DNA from: Allobosea sp. Root483D1
GTDB lineage: Bacteria > Pseudomonadota > Alphaproteobacteria > Rhizobiales > Beijerinckiaceae
Length of the DNA stretch: 64,000 nucleotides
NCBI RefSeq assembly: GCF_001429505.1
Contig: NZ_LMJW01000022.1
Coordinates: forward strand, 95,378 to 159,377
Direction: 5' to 3'
In this document: piece after piece, positions 7,958 to 15,980 of the stretch
How positions within the stretch are numbered: the stretch's first letter is position 1
Layout: every line of letters starts with the position of its first letter
Made by a program: the position numbers and the translations under genes
Notes under the pieces: model-generated
Told to the model about the DNA's origin: nothing
The model's input: the letters and a program-made list of their open reading frames with translations, nothing else
Database searches by the model: none

Positions 7958-8698
7958 CTATCTGCCGATCTGCAGGCGCAGGCCGAGCCAGTCCGGCAGG
8001 CCGGCGGCTTTGATCTTCCGCGCGGTGTCTTGGCTGTCATAGGGCACGCGCACCATGGTGACCTCGCGCGCCTGCGTATCGAGCAAGGCAAAGCAGGCGG
8101 CCGGGTCGCCATCGCGCGGCTGGCCGACGGCGCCGACCACCACGACATGCCGGTGCACGGCCGAGAGCGGCGCAGCCACGTTGCGCAGGGGGATGAACGC
8201 CACCGGCTCGCGCCCGGTGCGGGCATAGAAGATCGTCGGCAGATGGGTGTGCCCGCAGACGACCGTCCCCGCGTCGGTTGCCGCGAGGCACGCTTCGGCC
8301 CCGCGTAGGTCGCGGACATAGTGCCAGGCAGCAGGGTCGCGGGCGCTGGCGTGGACGAAGAGCGTGCCGTCGAGCTCCGCCACCAGCGGCAGATCGCCCA
8401 GGAAAGCGCTCTGCTCGGCGGAGAGTTGCGCCTTGGTCCACAGCGCCGCCTCATGTGCGTTCGGCGTCATGCCTGAGGGGCCGCGCACGGCAGCCTCGTC
8501 ATGATTGCCGCGAATGCAGACCGCGCCGGCTGCCACGAGTTCGCGCGCTGCATCGACGCAGAAGCCCGGCTCGGGTCCGTAGCCAACGATATCGCCGAGC
8601 AGCACCAGCCGGTCCGGCGCGAGCCGGCGCACGGCCGCCAGCACCGCCTCGAACGCCTCGCGGTTGGCATGGATGTCGGAGAGGATGGCGATCCGCAT
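7958..8698 (-). CDS. calcineurin-like metallophosphoesterase
   Basis: 246 residues with all metal-binding blocks: SDIH (7-10), GD (35-36), GNHD (64-67), H116 and GHTH (149-152). This is the YfcE/PrpA-like single-domain metallophosphoesterase group, acting on phosphoproteins, phosphodiesters or nucleotides. It is cytosolic. It lies immediately upstream of the kinase-UspA gene on the same strand, suggesting an opposing phosphatase or a signalling-nucleotide hydrolase for that kinase. The pairing is seen; the shared function is inference. Confidence 0.88.
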   Translation of the reverse strand: MRIAILSDIHANREAFEAVLAAVRRLAPDRLVLLGDIVGYGPEPGFCVDAARELVAAGAVCIRGNHDEAAVRGPSGMTPNAHEAALWTKAQLSAEQSAFLGDLPLVAELDGTLFVHASARDPAAWHYVRDLRGAEACLAATDAGTVVCGHTHLPTIFYARTGREPVAFIPLRNVAAPLSAVHRHVVVVGAVGQPRDGDPAACFALLDTQAREVTMVRVPYDSQDTARKIKAAGLPDWLGLRLQIGR

Positions 8699-8832
8699 TC
8701 AAGTTCCGGGCCCGAATCCTGGGGTGTGCGCATGGTGGCAGTGCCGCCGCCGGCTTGGCCAGCGCGCCTTTTGGCTCAGCTTCGGCTCGCAGGGTTGATC
8801 GCTCAGGCAGCCGCTGCGATACTGTCGCCACC

Positions 8833-8992
8833 ATGATGATGTTCGCCGTTTTCGATCTCGCCTGACCTTCCTGCGGACCTGACGCGCATAGCGCGCTCCG
8901 GTCTGCAAACGGACGCCTCGCGTCCGAAGGTCCCTTGCCAGCCTGCCCGCGTGGCGGGCGCTTCGGCTGGCCGATATCGAAAGACTCTCCTT
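8833..8992 (+). promoter_or_regulatory. structured leader with mini-ORF upstream of dioxygenase-like gene
   Basis: An 11-codon ORF (8833-8865, MMMFAVFDLA then TGA) is followed by GGACCT (8875-8880) pairing with AGGTCC (8928-8933). These enclose two hairpins, GCGC-ATA-GCGC (8885-8895) and GGACGC-CTC-GCGTCC (8911-8925). A third hairpin, GCCCGC-GTG-GCGGGC (8945-8959), lies before the start at 8993. The arrangement of peptide plus multi-branched RNA resembles an attenuator or riboregulator. I do not recognise a known riboswitch, and high GC makes chance stems common. Confidence 0.35.
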
Positions 8993-9787
8993 ATGGCTCA
9001 CACTGATTCCGGTGCGCGCGTCCTCGGCGGCGCGCAGATTGCTCATTTCGTCGAACACGGCTTCGTCCGGATCGACCATGCCTTTGCGCCGGCGCTCGCC
9101 GAGGAGGCCCGCGCCATCCTCTGGCGCGATCTCGACTGCGATCCAAACAACCCTGCGAGCTGGACGAAGCCGGTCATCCGGCTCGGCATGTACGCCGACG
9201 CGCCCTTCGTCGCCGCGGCGAACACCCAGCGCCTGCATGGCGCCTTCGACCAACTCGTCGGCGCCGGGCGCTGGCTGCCCTGCCGCGCCATGGGCAGCTT
9301 CCCGGTGCGCTTTCCTTCGCCGGAGGACCCGGGCGATGCCGGCTGGCATGTCGATGTCAGCTTTGGCTTCGACGATCCTGACTTCATGAATTGGCGGGTC
9401 AATGTCGGCTCGAAGGGCAGGGCGCTGCTGATGCTCTTCCTGTTCTCCGATGTCGGCGAAGACGATGCGCCGACGCGCATCCGGGCCGGATCGCATCGCG
9501 ATATCGCCCGGCAGCTCGCGCCGGCGGGCGAGGCTGGACTGTCGCTGCGCGAGCTCGCCGCCGACGGCTTTGCCGGCAGCGCCGGGCGCGATGAGGTGTT
9601 GGCGACCGGGGAGGCCGGCACGGTCTATCTCTGCCATCCCTTCCTGGTGCATGCGGCGCAGCCGCATCGCGGCACGACGCCGCGCTTCATGGCGCAGCCG
9701 CCCTTGCTGCCGCGCGAGCCGCTCAGCCTGGATCGCCCGGATGGCAACTACTCGCCGGTCGAAGCCACGATCCGGCAGGCGCTCTGA
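8993..9787 (+). CDS. phytanoyl-CoA dioxygenase-like Fe(II)/2OG oxygenase
   Basis: 264 residues. WHVDVS supplies the HxD metal ligands, and the distal region has CHPFLVHAAQPHRGTTPRFMAQPP with the second His and an Arg for 2-oxoglutarate. The rest fits the PhyH superfamily (FVEHGFVRIDHAFAPALAEEAR at the start, RIRAGSHRDIARQL mid-protein). The substrate is unknown. The chosen ATG lies 14 codons inside the longest open frame and begins the conserved region; no good Shine-Dalgarno is visible. A structured leader precedes it. Confidence 0.78.
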   Translation: MAHTDSGARVLGGAQIAHFVEHGFVRIDHAFAPALAEEARAILWRDLDCDPNNPASWTKPVIRLGMYADAPFVAAANTQRLHGAFDQLVGAGRWLPCRAMGSFPVRFPSPEDPGDAGWHVDVSFGFDDPDFMNWRVNVGSKGRALLMLFLFSDVGEDDAPTRIRAGSHRDIARQLAPAGEAGLSLRELAADGFAGSAGRDEVLATGEAGTVYLCHPFLVHAAQPHRGTTPRFMAQPPLLPREPLSLDRPDGNYSPVEATIRQAL

Positions 9788-9882
9788 TGCCTGCGCCACT
9801 TCGCCCGGGGCATCGTCTCCGGGCGGAGTGGTGACAAGCGGCTGCGGGCGACGCTACTGTCCCGGCTCACGCACCGCCCAGT

Positions 9883-9886
9883 GGAG
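9883..9886 (+). promoter_or_regulatory. ribosome binding site for a TTG start
   Basis: GGAG seven bases before TTG at 9894. It decides the start of the CYTH-CHAD gene: the frame is open back to 9450, but that stretch lies within the preceding dioxygenase gene. Confidence 0.65.
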
Positions 9887-9893
9887 AGAAGCC

Positions 9894-11489
9894 TTGGACG
9901 CCGTGCCGAGAGACGAAGTCGCCCACTCCGACGACGCTGCGCCTTCCGCGTCGCAGAAGCAGCCACCGCGCGAGATCGAACTGAAGCTCGCCGCTTCGCC
10001 TGAAGCGCTGGAGACATTGCGCGGCGCGGACTTGATCGAGCGCCATGCCCGCAACCAGGGCGTCACCCGCCGGCTCGACGCGGTCTACTACGACACGCCC
10101 GACAGGCTGCTCGACCGCAACGGCCTGTCGCTGCGGGTGCGCCGCAGCGGCAAGCGCCATGTCCAGACGCTGAAGCGGTCGGGCTCGGGCAGTCCGCTGG
10201 CGCGCGACGAATGGGAGGTAGCGCTGCCGGACGGCACGCTCGACCTCGCCTTGCTGCCGCTAGCCGAGATCGGCGAGCCGCTCGCGAGCCTGTCAGCCGG
10301 GCAACTCGCGCCGGTCTTCGCCACGCGCATCAGGCGGCGCCTCCGCCGGCTCGACTATGCCGGCGCGCTGATCGAGATCGCCTTCGACGACGGCACGATC
10401 GAGGCCGGCGAGAACAGCCTGCCGGTCAGCGAGGTCGAGCTCGAGCTGAAGGAGGGCGAGGCGGCTGTGCTCTATGAGCTGGGGCTGGCCATGCTGGATG
10501 TCGCCCCGCTGCAGGTCGCGACGCAGAGCAAATCGGCGCGCGGCTACGGGCTCGCCTTTTCGCGTTTGCCACGTGCGGTGAAGGCAAAGCCGGTCGAGAT
10601 CGGCGCGCATGACAATGCCGACGCGGCGATCGCCGCGATCCTCGGCAACACCTACAGGCAGCTCCTCGGCAATCTCGCGCCCGTCGCCACGCGCTCGGGG
10701 CCGGAAGCGGTCCACCAGATGCGGGTGTCGCTGCGCCGCCTGCGCTCGGCGCTGTCGGTGCTGAAACGCGAGGTCGCATCGCCCGCGTTCGAGCCGATCG
10801 GACGGGAGGCCAAGCGCCTCGGCCATGTGCTGGGCCCGGCCCGCAACTGGGACGTCTTCATCACCCAGACCGTGCCGGATATCGAGGACGAGGGGTTGGG
10901 CGATGCCGGATTGTCGGTGTTGTGCAAGGCGGCCGAGCCGTTTCAGGCCATGTGCTACGCCGCGATCGAGGAGCGGCTGGCGAATCCGCAAACCGGCCGT
11001 TTCCTCTTGTCCTTCGGCGCCCTGATCGAGCGACGCGGCTGGCGAGGCGGCCTTCCCAGCGAGGCCATGACGGTGCTGGCCGAGCCGGCTTCCGCTTTCG
11101 CGGAACGGGTGCTGGCGCGGACCCATCGCCAGGCGTTGAAGCGCGGTCGTGGCTTCGGCAGCCTCCAGCCAGAGGCGCGTCACGAACTGCGGCTGGCATT
11201 GAAGAAACTGCGCTACACCGCCGAGTTCTTCCTGCCGCTTCACGACGGCGCAGCCGCCCGCAAATATCTCGGGCGGCTGTCGCGATTGCAGGAGGCGCTC
11301 GGCCTCGCCAACGATGCGGCGACAACGCACCACCTCATCGCCGATCTGCGCCACGGCAAGGCGAGCCCGGAGCTGCAATTCGCCGCCGGCGCCGTTCGTG
11401 GCTGGCAATCCCGCCAGACCATCGAGGCCGGCCGCAAGCTCAAGCGCCGCTGGCGGGGATTCGAGGCGGCGAGCCCGTTCTGGACTTAA
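9894..11489 (+). CDS. CYTH-CHAD domain protein
   Basis: 531 residues from TTG 9894. The CYTH domain carries the ExExK signature as EIELK (residues 27-31), then RRLDAVYYDTPDRLL and LSLRVRRSGKRHVQTLKRS. Residues from about 240 to the end form a CHAD helical domain with VHQMRVSLRRLRS and RHELRLALKKLRYTAEFF, both rich in His/Arg/Lys. CYTH enzymes hydrolyse triphosphates; CHAD domains bind inorganic polyphosphate. The protein is likely an inorganic triphosphatase linked to polyphosphate. No ppk or phosphate genes are adjacent, so pathway context is lacking. Confidence 0.88.
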   Translation: MDAVPRDEVAHSDDAAPSASQKQPPREIELKLAASPEALETLRGADLIERHARNQGVTRRLDAVYYDTPDRLLDRNGLSLRVRRSGKRHVQTLKRSGSGSPLARDEWEVALPDGTLDLALLPLAEIGEPLASLSAGQLAPVFATRIRRRLRRLDYAGALIEIAFDDGTIEAGENSLPVSEVELELKEGEAAVLYELGLAMLDVAPLQVATQSKSARGYGLAFSRLPRAVKAKPVEIGAHDNADAAIAAILGNTYRQLLGNLAPVATRSGPEAVHQMRVSLRRLRSALSVLKREVASPAFEPIGREAKRLGHVLGPARNWDVFITQTVPDIEDEGLGDAGLSVLCKAAEPFQAMCYAAIEERLANPQTGRFLLSFGALIERRGWRGGLPSEAMTVLAEPASAFAERVLARTHRQALKRGRGFGSLQPEARHELRLALKKLRYTAEFFLPLHDGAAARKYLGRLSRLQEALGLANDAATTHHLIADLRHGKASPELQFAAGAVRGWQSRQTIEAGRKLKRRWRGFEAASPFWT

Positions 11490-11501
11490 AGCCGGATCCG
11501 A

Positions 11502-11876
11502 TCAGCCGGCCTTGCGGGCGACGATCGTCAACTCGCCGTCGTTGTTGACCTGGGCCAGCACGACGTCGCGCGAGGAGAAGCCCTTCGCCTCGACGGCGGA
11601 CTTCACAGCCGGCGCCGCCTCGATCGCCTCCCGGAGCTTCTGCAACTCGTCGGCGGTGCGTGTCGCCACCAGCTGGTTGACCTGCGCCTTGGTGGCCTCG
11701 GGCAGTTCATCGAGCTCGACGACCTTGACCGAGGTGATCGTCGGCGCGGACGCTGGCGCTTCCTGAGACGAGGCAGGCGGCTTGGCCGCGGGACGTTCTG
11801 TCGCCGGTGCCTGGGCATTGGCGGCGCCGGCGAGGATAGCTGCGGCGCCGACGGCGGCGATCGTGATCATACGCAT
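11502..11876 (-). CDS. small exported protein of unknown function
   Basis: 124 residues. AAGGA six bases upstream of the ATG at 11876 supports this start over one five codons earlier. Residues 1-22 are a signal peptide (cleaved near ANA-QAP), then a Pro/Ala/Ser-rich linker (to about residue 45), and a globular part with VKVVELDELPEATKAQVNQLV and a C-terminal VVLAQVNNDGELTIVARKAG. I do not recognise the family. Convergent with the CYTH-CHAD gene (12 bp apart). Confidence 0.65.
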   Translation of the reverse strand: MRMITIAAVGAAAILAGAANAQAPATERPAAKPPASSQEAPASAPTITSVKVVELDELPEATKAQVNQLVATRTADELQKLREAIEAAPAVKSAVEAKGFSSRDVVLAQVNNDGELTIVARKAG

Positions 11877-12009
11877 GGCGTGTCCTTCCATCGTTGCGGA
11901 AAGGACGATTTGACACCAGCAATGGGATCAGAGGCTGGAAGCGATCAGGTCATTTCGTGACCATATGGCGGCGCGAACAGGGCAGCGCCGCGGAGACTTC
12001 GCCCTGATC

Positions 12010-13248
12010 TCAGGCCGCGTCGAGCCCGTAGAGCGAGTGCAGGGTGCGGACCGCGAGCTCGGTATAGGCGGCGTCGATCAGCACCGAGAACTTGATCTCG
12101 GAGGTCGTGATGGCGCGGATGTTGATGCCCTTCTCGGCCAGCGCCCGGAAGGCGCGCGCCGCGACGCCTGCATGGCTCCTCATGCCGACGCCGATCGCCG
12201 AGATCTTCACCACGTCGGTCGCGCCCTGCAGCGCCTGATAGGCGATGTCGTTATGCCGATCTTCGAGCAGCTTGCGGGCGCGCTCGTAGTCGGCGGTCGG
12301 CACGGTGAAGGTGATGTCGGTCGTCGCCTGATCGTCGGAGACGACCTGGATGATCATGTCGACATTGATGTTGGCGTCGGCCAGCGGCCCGAAGATCGCC
12401 GCGGCGACGCCGGGCTTGTCGGCCACGCGCCGGAGCGTGATCTGGGCTTCGTCGCGCGAGAACGCGATGCCGGTGACGATCTGCTGTTCCACGATGTCGT
12501 CCTCGTCGCAGATGAGGGTGCCTGGATTGGGGTTTTCGGGGTCGTCGAAGGAGGAGCGCACATAGGTCGGCACGCGCTGGACCATGGCGATCTCGACCGA
12601 GCGCACCTGCAGCACTTTCGAGCCGAGAGACGCCATCTCCAGCATCTCCTCGAACGAGACCTTGTCCATGCGCCTCGCCTTCGGGACGATGCGCGGGTCG
12701 GTGGTGTAGACGCCGTCGACATCGGTGTAGATGTCGCAGCGATCGGCCTTGAGGCCGGCGGCGAGCGCGACCGCGCTGGTGTCCGAGCCGCCGCGGCCGA
12801 GCGTGACAATGCGGTGGCTGCGCGGGTTGACGCCCTGGAAGCCGGAGCAGACCGCGATCTCGCGATTGCGGTCGAAGCCGGCGAGGATGCCGGCGCCGTC
12901 GACGCCCTCGATCCTTGCCGAGCCATGGGCATCCGAGCCGTAGAGCGGGATCTGCCAGCCCTGCCAGGAGCGCGCCGGCAGACCCATCTCCTGCAGCGCG
13001 ATCGCCATCAGCCCGGAGGTGACCTGCTCGCCCGAGGCAACGACGGTGTCGTATTCGGCCTGGTCGAAGGCGGGCGATGCCTCCTTGCACCAGGCGACGA
13101 GCTCGTTGGTCTTGCCCGACATCGCCGAGACCACGACGGCGACCTGATTGCCGGCCTCGAATTCACGTTTGACGTGGCGGGCGGCGTTCTTGATGCGCTC
13201 GACAGTGGCGACCGAAGTGCCGCCGAATTTCATCACCAGACGGGCCAT
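12010..13248 (-). CDS. lysC: aspartate kinase
   Basis: 412 residues. N-terminal VMKFGGTSVA is the aspartokinase signature; GRGGSDTSAVALAAGLKAD and DIYTDVDGVYTTDPRIV are the phosphate- and substrate-binding loops. Two ACT domains follow (about 265-340 and 345-405; ISAIGVGMRSHAGVAARAF is in the second), so lysine/threonine feedback control is expected. It makes aspartyl phosphate, the first step to lysine, DAP, methionine and threonine; dapA is also in this window. The ATG at 13248 is preferred to a TTG three codons earlier. Divergent from ubiG. Confidence 0.97.
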   Translation of the reverse strand: MARLVMKFGGTSVATVERIKNAARHVKREFEAGNQVAVVVSAMSGKTNELVAWCKEASPAFDQAEYDTVVASGEQVTSGLMAIALQEMGLPARSWQGWQIPLYGSDAHGSARIEGVDGAGILAGFDRNREIAVCSGFQGVNPRSHRIVTLGRGGSDTSAVALAAGLKADRCDIYTDVDGVYTTDPRIVPKARRMDKVSFEEMLEMASLGSKVLQVRSVEIAMVQRVPTYVRSSFDDPENPNPGTLICDEDDIVEQQIVTGIAFSRDEAQITLRRVADKPGVAAAIFGPLADANINVDMIIQVVSDDQATTDITFTVPTADYERARKLLEDRHNDIAYQALQGATDVVKISAIGVGMRSHAGVAARAFRALAEKGINIRAITTSEIKFSVLIDAAYTELAVRTLHSLYGLDAA

Positions 13249-13398
13249 GACGTCCAAGAGCTCTCAGAAACGGACCGGCGCGGGGCCGGGACAAATAGCG
13301 CTCTCGCACTCGGCGAAAGGCGCGTGTAGATGACGGGAGGTGCGGGCGGTGTCAATGCGGCCGCGCCCGGCAGACGCGTAAACGGGACATCAAGGGCG

Positions 13399-14151
13399 AT
13401 GACGGCAGCGGCACGCGAAGGCTCCACCATCGACCCGGCCGAGGTCGCGCGCTTCGACGCGCTGGCCAAGAGCTGGTGGGACCCGAAGGGGCCGATGGCG
13501 GTGCTGCACAAGTTCAATCCGGTGCGGCTCGCCTTCATCCGCGACCTCGCCTGCGAGCGCTTCGGTCGCGATCCGAAGTCGCTGCGGACGCTGGAGGGCC
13601 TGAGTCTCGTCGACATCGGCTGCGGTGGCGGCGTGCTCTCCGAGCCGCTGGCACGCCTGGGAGCGAAGGTGACGGGGCTCGACCCGGCCACGACCAATAT
13701 CGCCGTCGCCCGGGCGCATGCTGAGAAGGCCGGCATCGCGATCGATTATCGCGAGGAGACGATCGAGACCGTGGTCGCCGCAGGGGAGCGCTTCGACATC
13801 GTGCTCGCCATGGAGGTGGTCGAGCACGTCGCCGATGTTGAGGTCTTCGTCGCCTCCTGTTGCGCGGCGGTGAAGCCGGGCGGCCTGCTGGTCATGGCGA
13901 CGCTCAACCGCACGCTGAAATCCTATGCGCTTGCCATCGTCGGCGCCGAATACATCCTGCGCTGGCTGCCGCGCGGCACGCATGACTGGGAGAAGTTCGT
14001 GACGCCGGACGAGCTGGAAGCGGCGATCGAGACCGGCGGGCTCTCGGTCTTCGCCCGCGAGGGCGTTGCCTACAATCCGCTGGCCGACCGTTGGTCGCGC
14101 TCGCGCGATCTCGACGTCAACTACATGCTGGCGGCCAGCCGGCCCGCTTGA
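13399..14151 (+). CDS. ubiG: ubiquinone biosynthesis O-methyltransferase
   Basis: 250 residues. SAM-binding motif I is VDIGCGGGVLSEPLARLGA (DIGCGGG at 72-78), then TGLDPATTNIAVA. Family-typical blocks are ARFDALAKSWWDPKGPMAVLHKFNP at the N-terminus, VLAMEVVEHVADVEVF, and LRWLPRGTHDWEKFVTPDEL near the C-terminus. It catalyses both O-methylations in ubiquinone synthesis. The ATG at 13399 follows AAGGG and starts the conserved region; an upstream in-frame ATG (13330) would add 23 low-complexity residues. The head-to-head neighbour lysC is typical for alphaproteobacteria. Confidence 0.95.
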   Translation: MTAAAREGSTIDPAEVARFDALAKSWWDPKGPMAVLHKFNPVRLAFIRDLACERFGRDPKSLRTLEGLSLVDIGCGGGVLSEPLARLGAKVTGLDPATTNIAVARAHAEKAGIAIDYREETIETVVAAGERFDIVLAMEVVEHVADVEVFVASCCAAVKPGGLLVMATLNRTLKSYALAIVGAEYILRWLPRGTHDWEKFVTPDELEAAIETGGLSVFAREGVAYNPLADRWSRSRDLDVNYMLAASRPA

Positions 14152-14156
14152 CTGCG

Positions 14157-14519
14157 TCAGGCTGCGAGCCGGGCGTCGAGCGCTGCGATGTCCTCGACGA
14201 ACCAGAGCGCCTGCCCCCGATTGCTCTCGTAGACGAAGTCGCGCAGCGCCTTGCTCTGCGCGCAATGGGCCGCGATGTCGCCGACGATCGCGAGCCTCAC
14301 CCGGTAATTGACGAATTTCTGCGCAACGTCGCCTGCGAGTCGCGTGGCGAGCTGGAAGAAGGCGGGATCGATCCGCGCGACCGGGATCGCGACCATCGTC
14401 GCCTCGACTCCCCAGGCGGCACCGAGGAAGTCGTTGGCATCGCGCTCGCTGGCGAGCAGCGGGCCGTCCTCTGCGCAGATCAGCACATTTGTGCCGTGAA
14501 GCTCTCGAATCATGTCCAT
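14157..14519 (-). CDS. DUF4180 domain protein
   Basis: 120 residues. AFFQLATRLAGDVAQKFVNYRVRLAIVGDIAAH and LRDFVYESNRGQALWFVED match the DUF4180 pattern (FxLxTxLAGxxxQKFxNYRxxLAIVGD, LRDFxYESNRG). The function of the family is not established. Small, cytosolic, no signal peptide. It is convergent with ubiG, 5 bp apart, and divergent from ccr. Confidence 0.85.
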   Translation of the reverse strand: MDMIRELHGTNVLICAEDGPLLASERDANDFLGAAWGVEATMVAIPVARIDPAFFQLATRLAGDVAQKFVNYRVRLAIVGDIAAHCAQSKALRDFVYESNRGQALWFVEDIAALDARLAA

Positions 14520-14695
14520 GGCGGCGGTATCGTCGCAGCTTCGGCGCGAAGCAAGCGGCGAGGGAACTTATTGATCTTCTCTCTTGTTTTTTGCGTTGCG
14601 GCATAATTCGATAGGCGTATGGCGCAGCGCAGCATTGGTCTGCATGATGCCGGCAACGCCACCGGAATGAGGCGTGGCGACAAGGGAGAGACCAG

Positions 14696-15970
14696 ATGGC
14701 ACAGCCGCAACCCGTCGCGAAGCCCGCACTCAAGGATCTCTACGAGCTCGGCGAACTGCCGCCGCTCGGCCATGTCCCGGCCAACATGTACGCCTGGACG
14801 ATCCGCCGCGAGCGCCACGGCCCGCCGCAGGACAGCTTCCAGGTTGAGGTCGTGCCCACCTGGGCGATCGGCGAGGAGGAGGTGCTGCTCCTCGTGATGG
14901 CAGGCGGCGTCAACTACAACGGCATCTGGGCCGGCCTCGGCCAGCCGATCTCGCCCTTCGACGTCCACAAGGGTTCGCTCCACATCGCCGGCTCGGATGC
15001 TTCCGGTATCGTCTGGGCGGTCGGTTCCAAGGTGAAGCGCTGGAAGGTCGGCGACGAGGTCATCGTCCACTGTAACCAGGATGACGGCGACGACGAGGAG
15101 TGCAATGGCGGCGACCCGATGTTCTCGTCGTCTCAGCGCATCTGGGGCTACGAGACGCCGGACGGCTCCTTCGCCCAGTTCTGCCGGGTCCAGTCGCGGC
15201 AATTGATGCTGAAGCCGAAGCACCTCTCCTGGGAAGAATCGGCCTGCTACACGCTGACGCTGGCGACGGCCTACCGCATGCTCTTCGGCCACGCCCCGCA
15301 CACGATCAAGCCGGGCGACAACGTGCTGATCTGGGGCGCCTCGGGCGGCCTCGGCGTCTTCGGCGTGCAGCTCTGCGCAGCGTCCGGCGCCAATGCGATC
15401 GGCGTGATCTCCGACGAGAGCAAACGCGACTACGTGCTTGGCCTCGGCGCCAAGGGCGTGATCAACCGCAAGGATTTCAACTGCTGGGGCCAGATGCCCA
15501 CGGTCAACTCGCCCGAATACAACGACTGGACCAAGGAAGCCCGCAAGTTCGGCAAGGCGATCTGGGACATCACCGGCAAGAAGGACGTCGACATCGTCTT
15601 CGAGCATCCGGGCGAGGCGACTTTCCCGGTCTCCTGCCTCGTCGCCAAGCGCGGCGGCATGGTGGTGTTCTGCGCCGGCACCTCGGGCTTCAACATCACT
15701 TTCGACGCCCGCTATGTCTGGATGCGCCAGAAGCGCGTGCAGGGCTCGCATTTCGCCCATCTCAAGCAGGCGAGCGCCGCCAACCAGTTCGTCATCGACC
15801 GCCGTATCGACCCCTGCATGTCCGAGGTGTTCCCCTGGGACAAGATCCCGCTCGCCCACCACAAGATGTGGAAGAACGAGCATGCTCCCGGCAACATGGC
15901 GGTGCTGGTCTACGCCCCGCGCACCGGCCTGCGCACCTATGAGGACGTGGTCGAGGCGTTGGAAGGCTGA
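14696..15970 (+). CDS. ccr: crotonyl-CoA carboxylase/reductase
   Basis: 424 residues of the MDR superfamily. Distinctive blocks are PANMYAWTIRRERHGPP, VMAGGVNYNGIWAGLGQP, CNGGDPMFSSSQRIWGYETPDGSFAQF, the NADPH loop IWGASGGLGVFGVQL (Rossmann), and MWKNEHAPGNMAVLVY. The enzyme reductively carboxylates crotonyl-CoA to ethylmalonyl-CoA, the signature step of the ethylmalonyl-CoA pathway for acetyl-CoA assimilation. No other pathway genes (mutase, dehydrogenase, lyase) are in the window. GAGAGACC precedes the ATG. Confidence 0.96.
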   Translation: MAQPQPVAKPALKDLYELGELPPLGHVPANMYAWTIRRERHGPPQDSFQVEVVPTWAIGEEEVLLLVMAGGVNYNGIWAGLGQPISPFDVHKGSLHIAGSDASGIVWAVGSKVKRWKVGDEVIVHCNQDDGDDEECNGGDPMFSSSQRIWGYETPDGSFAQFCRVQSRQLMLKPKHLSWEESACYTLTLATAYRMLFGHAPHTIKPGDNVLIWGASGGLGVFGVQLCAASGANAIGVISDESKRDYVLGLGAKGVINRKDFNCWGQMPTVNSPEYNDWTKEARKFGKAIWDITGKKDVDIVFEHPGEATFPVSCLVAKRGGMVVFCAGTSGFNITFDARYVWMRQKRVQGSHFAHLKQASAANQFVIDRRIDPCMSEVFPWDKIPLAHHKMWKNEHAPGNMAVLVYAPRTGLRTYEDVVEALEG

Positions 15971-15980
15971 ACGGAGGGCA

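Noticed and set aside
9450-9893. N-terminal extension of the CYTH-CHAD frame
   Set aside because: It overlaps the dioxygenase gene in another frame, is Arg/Ser-rich, and a good ribosome site precedes TTG 9894.
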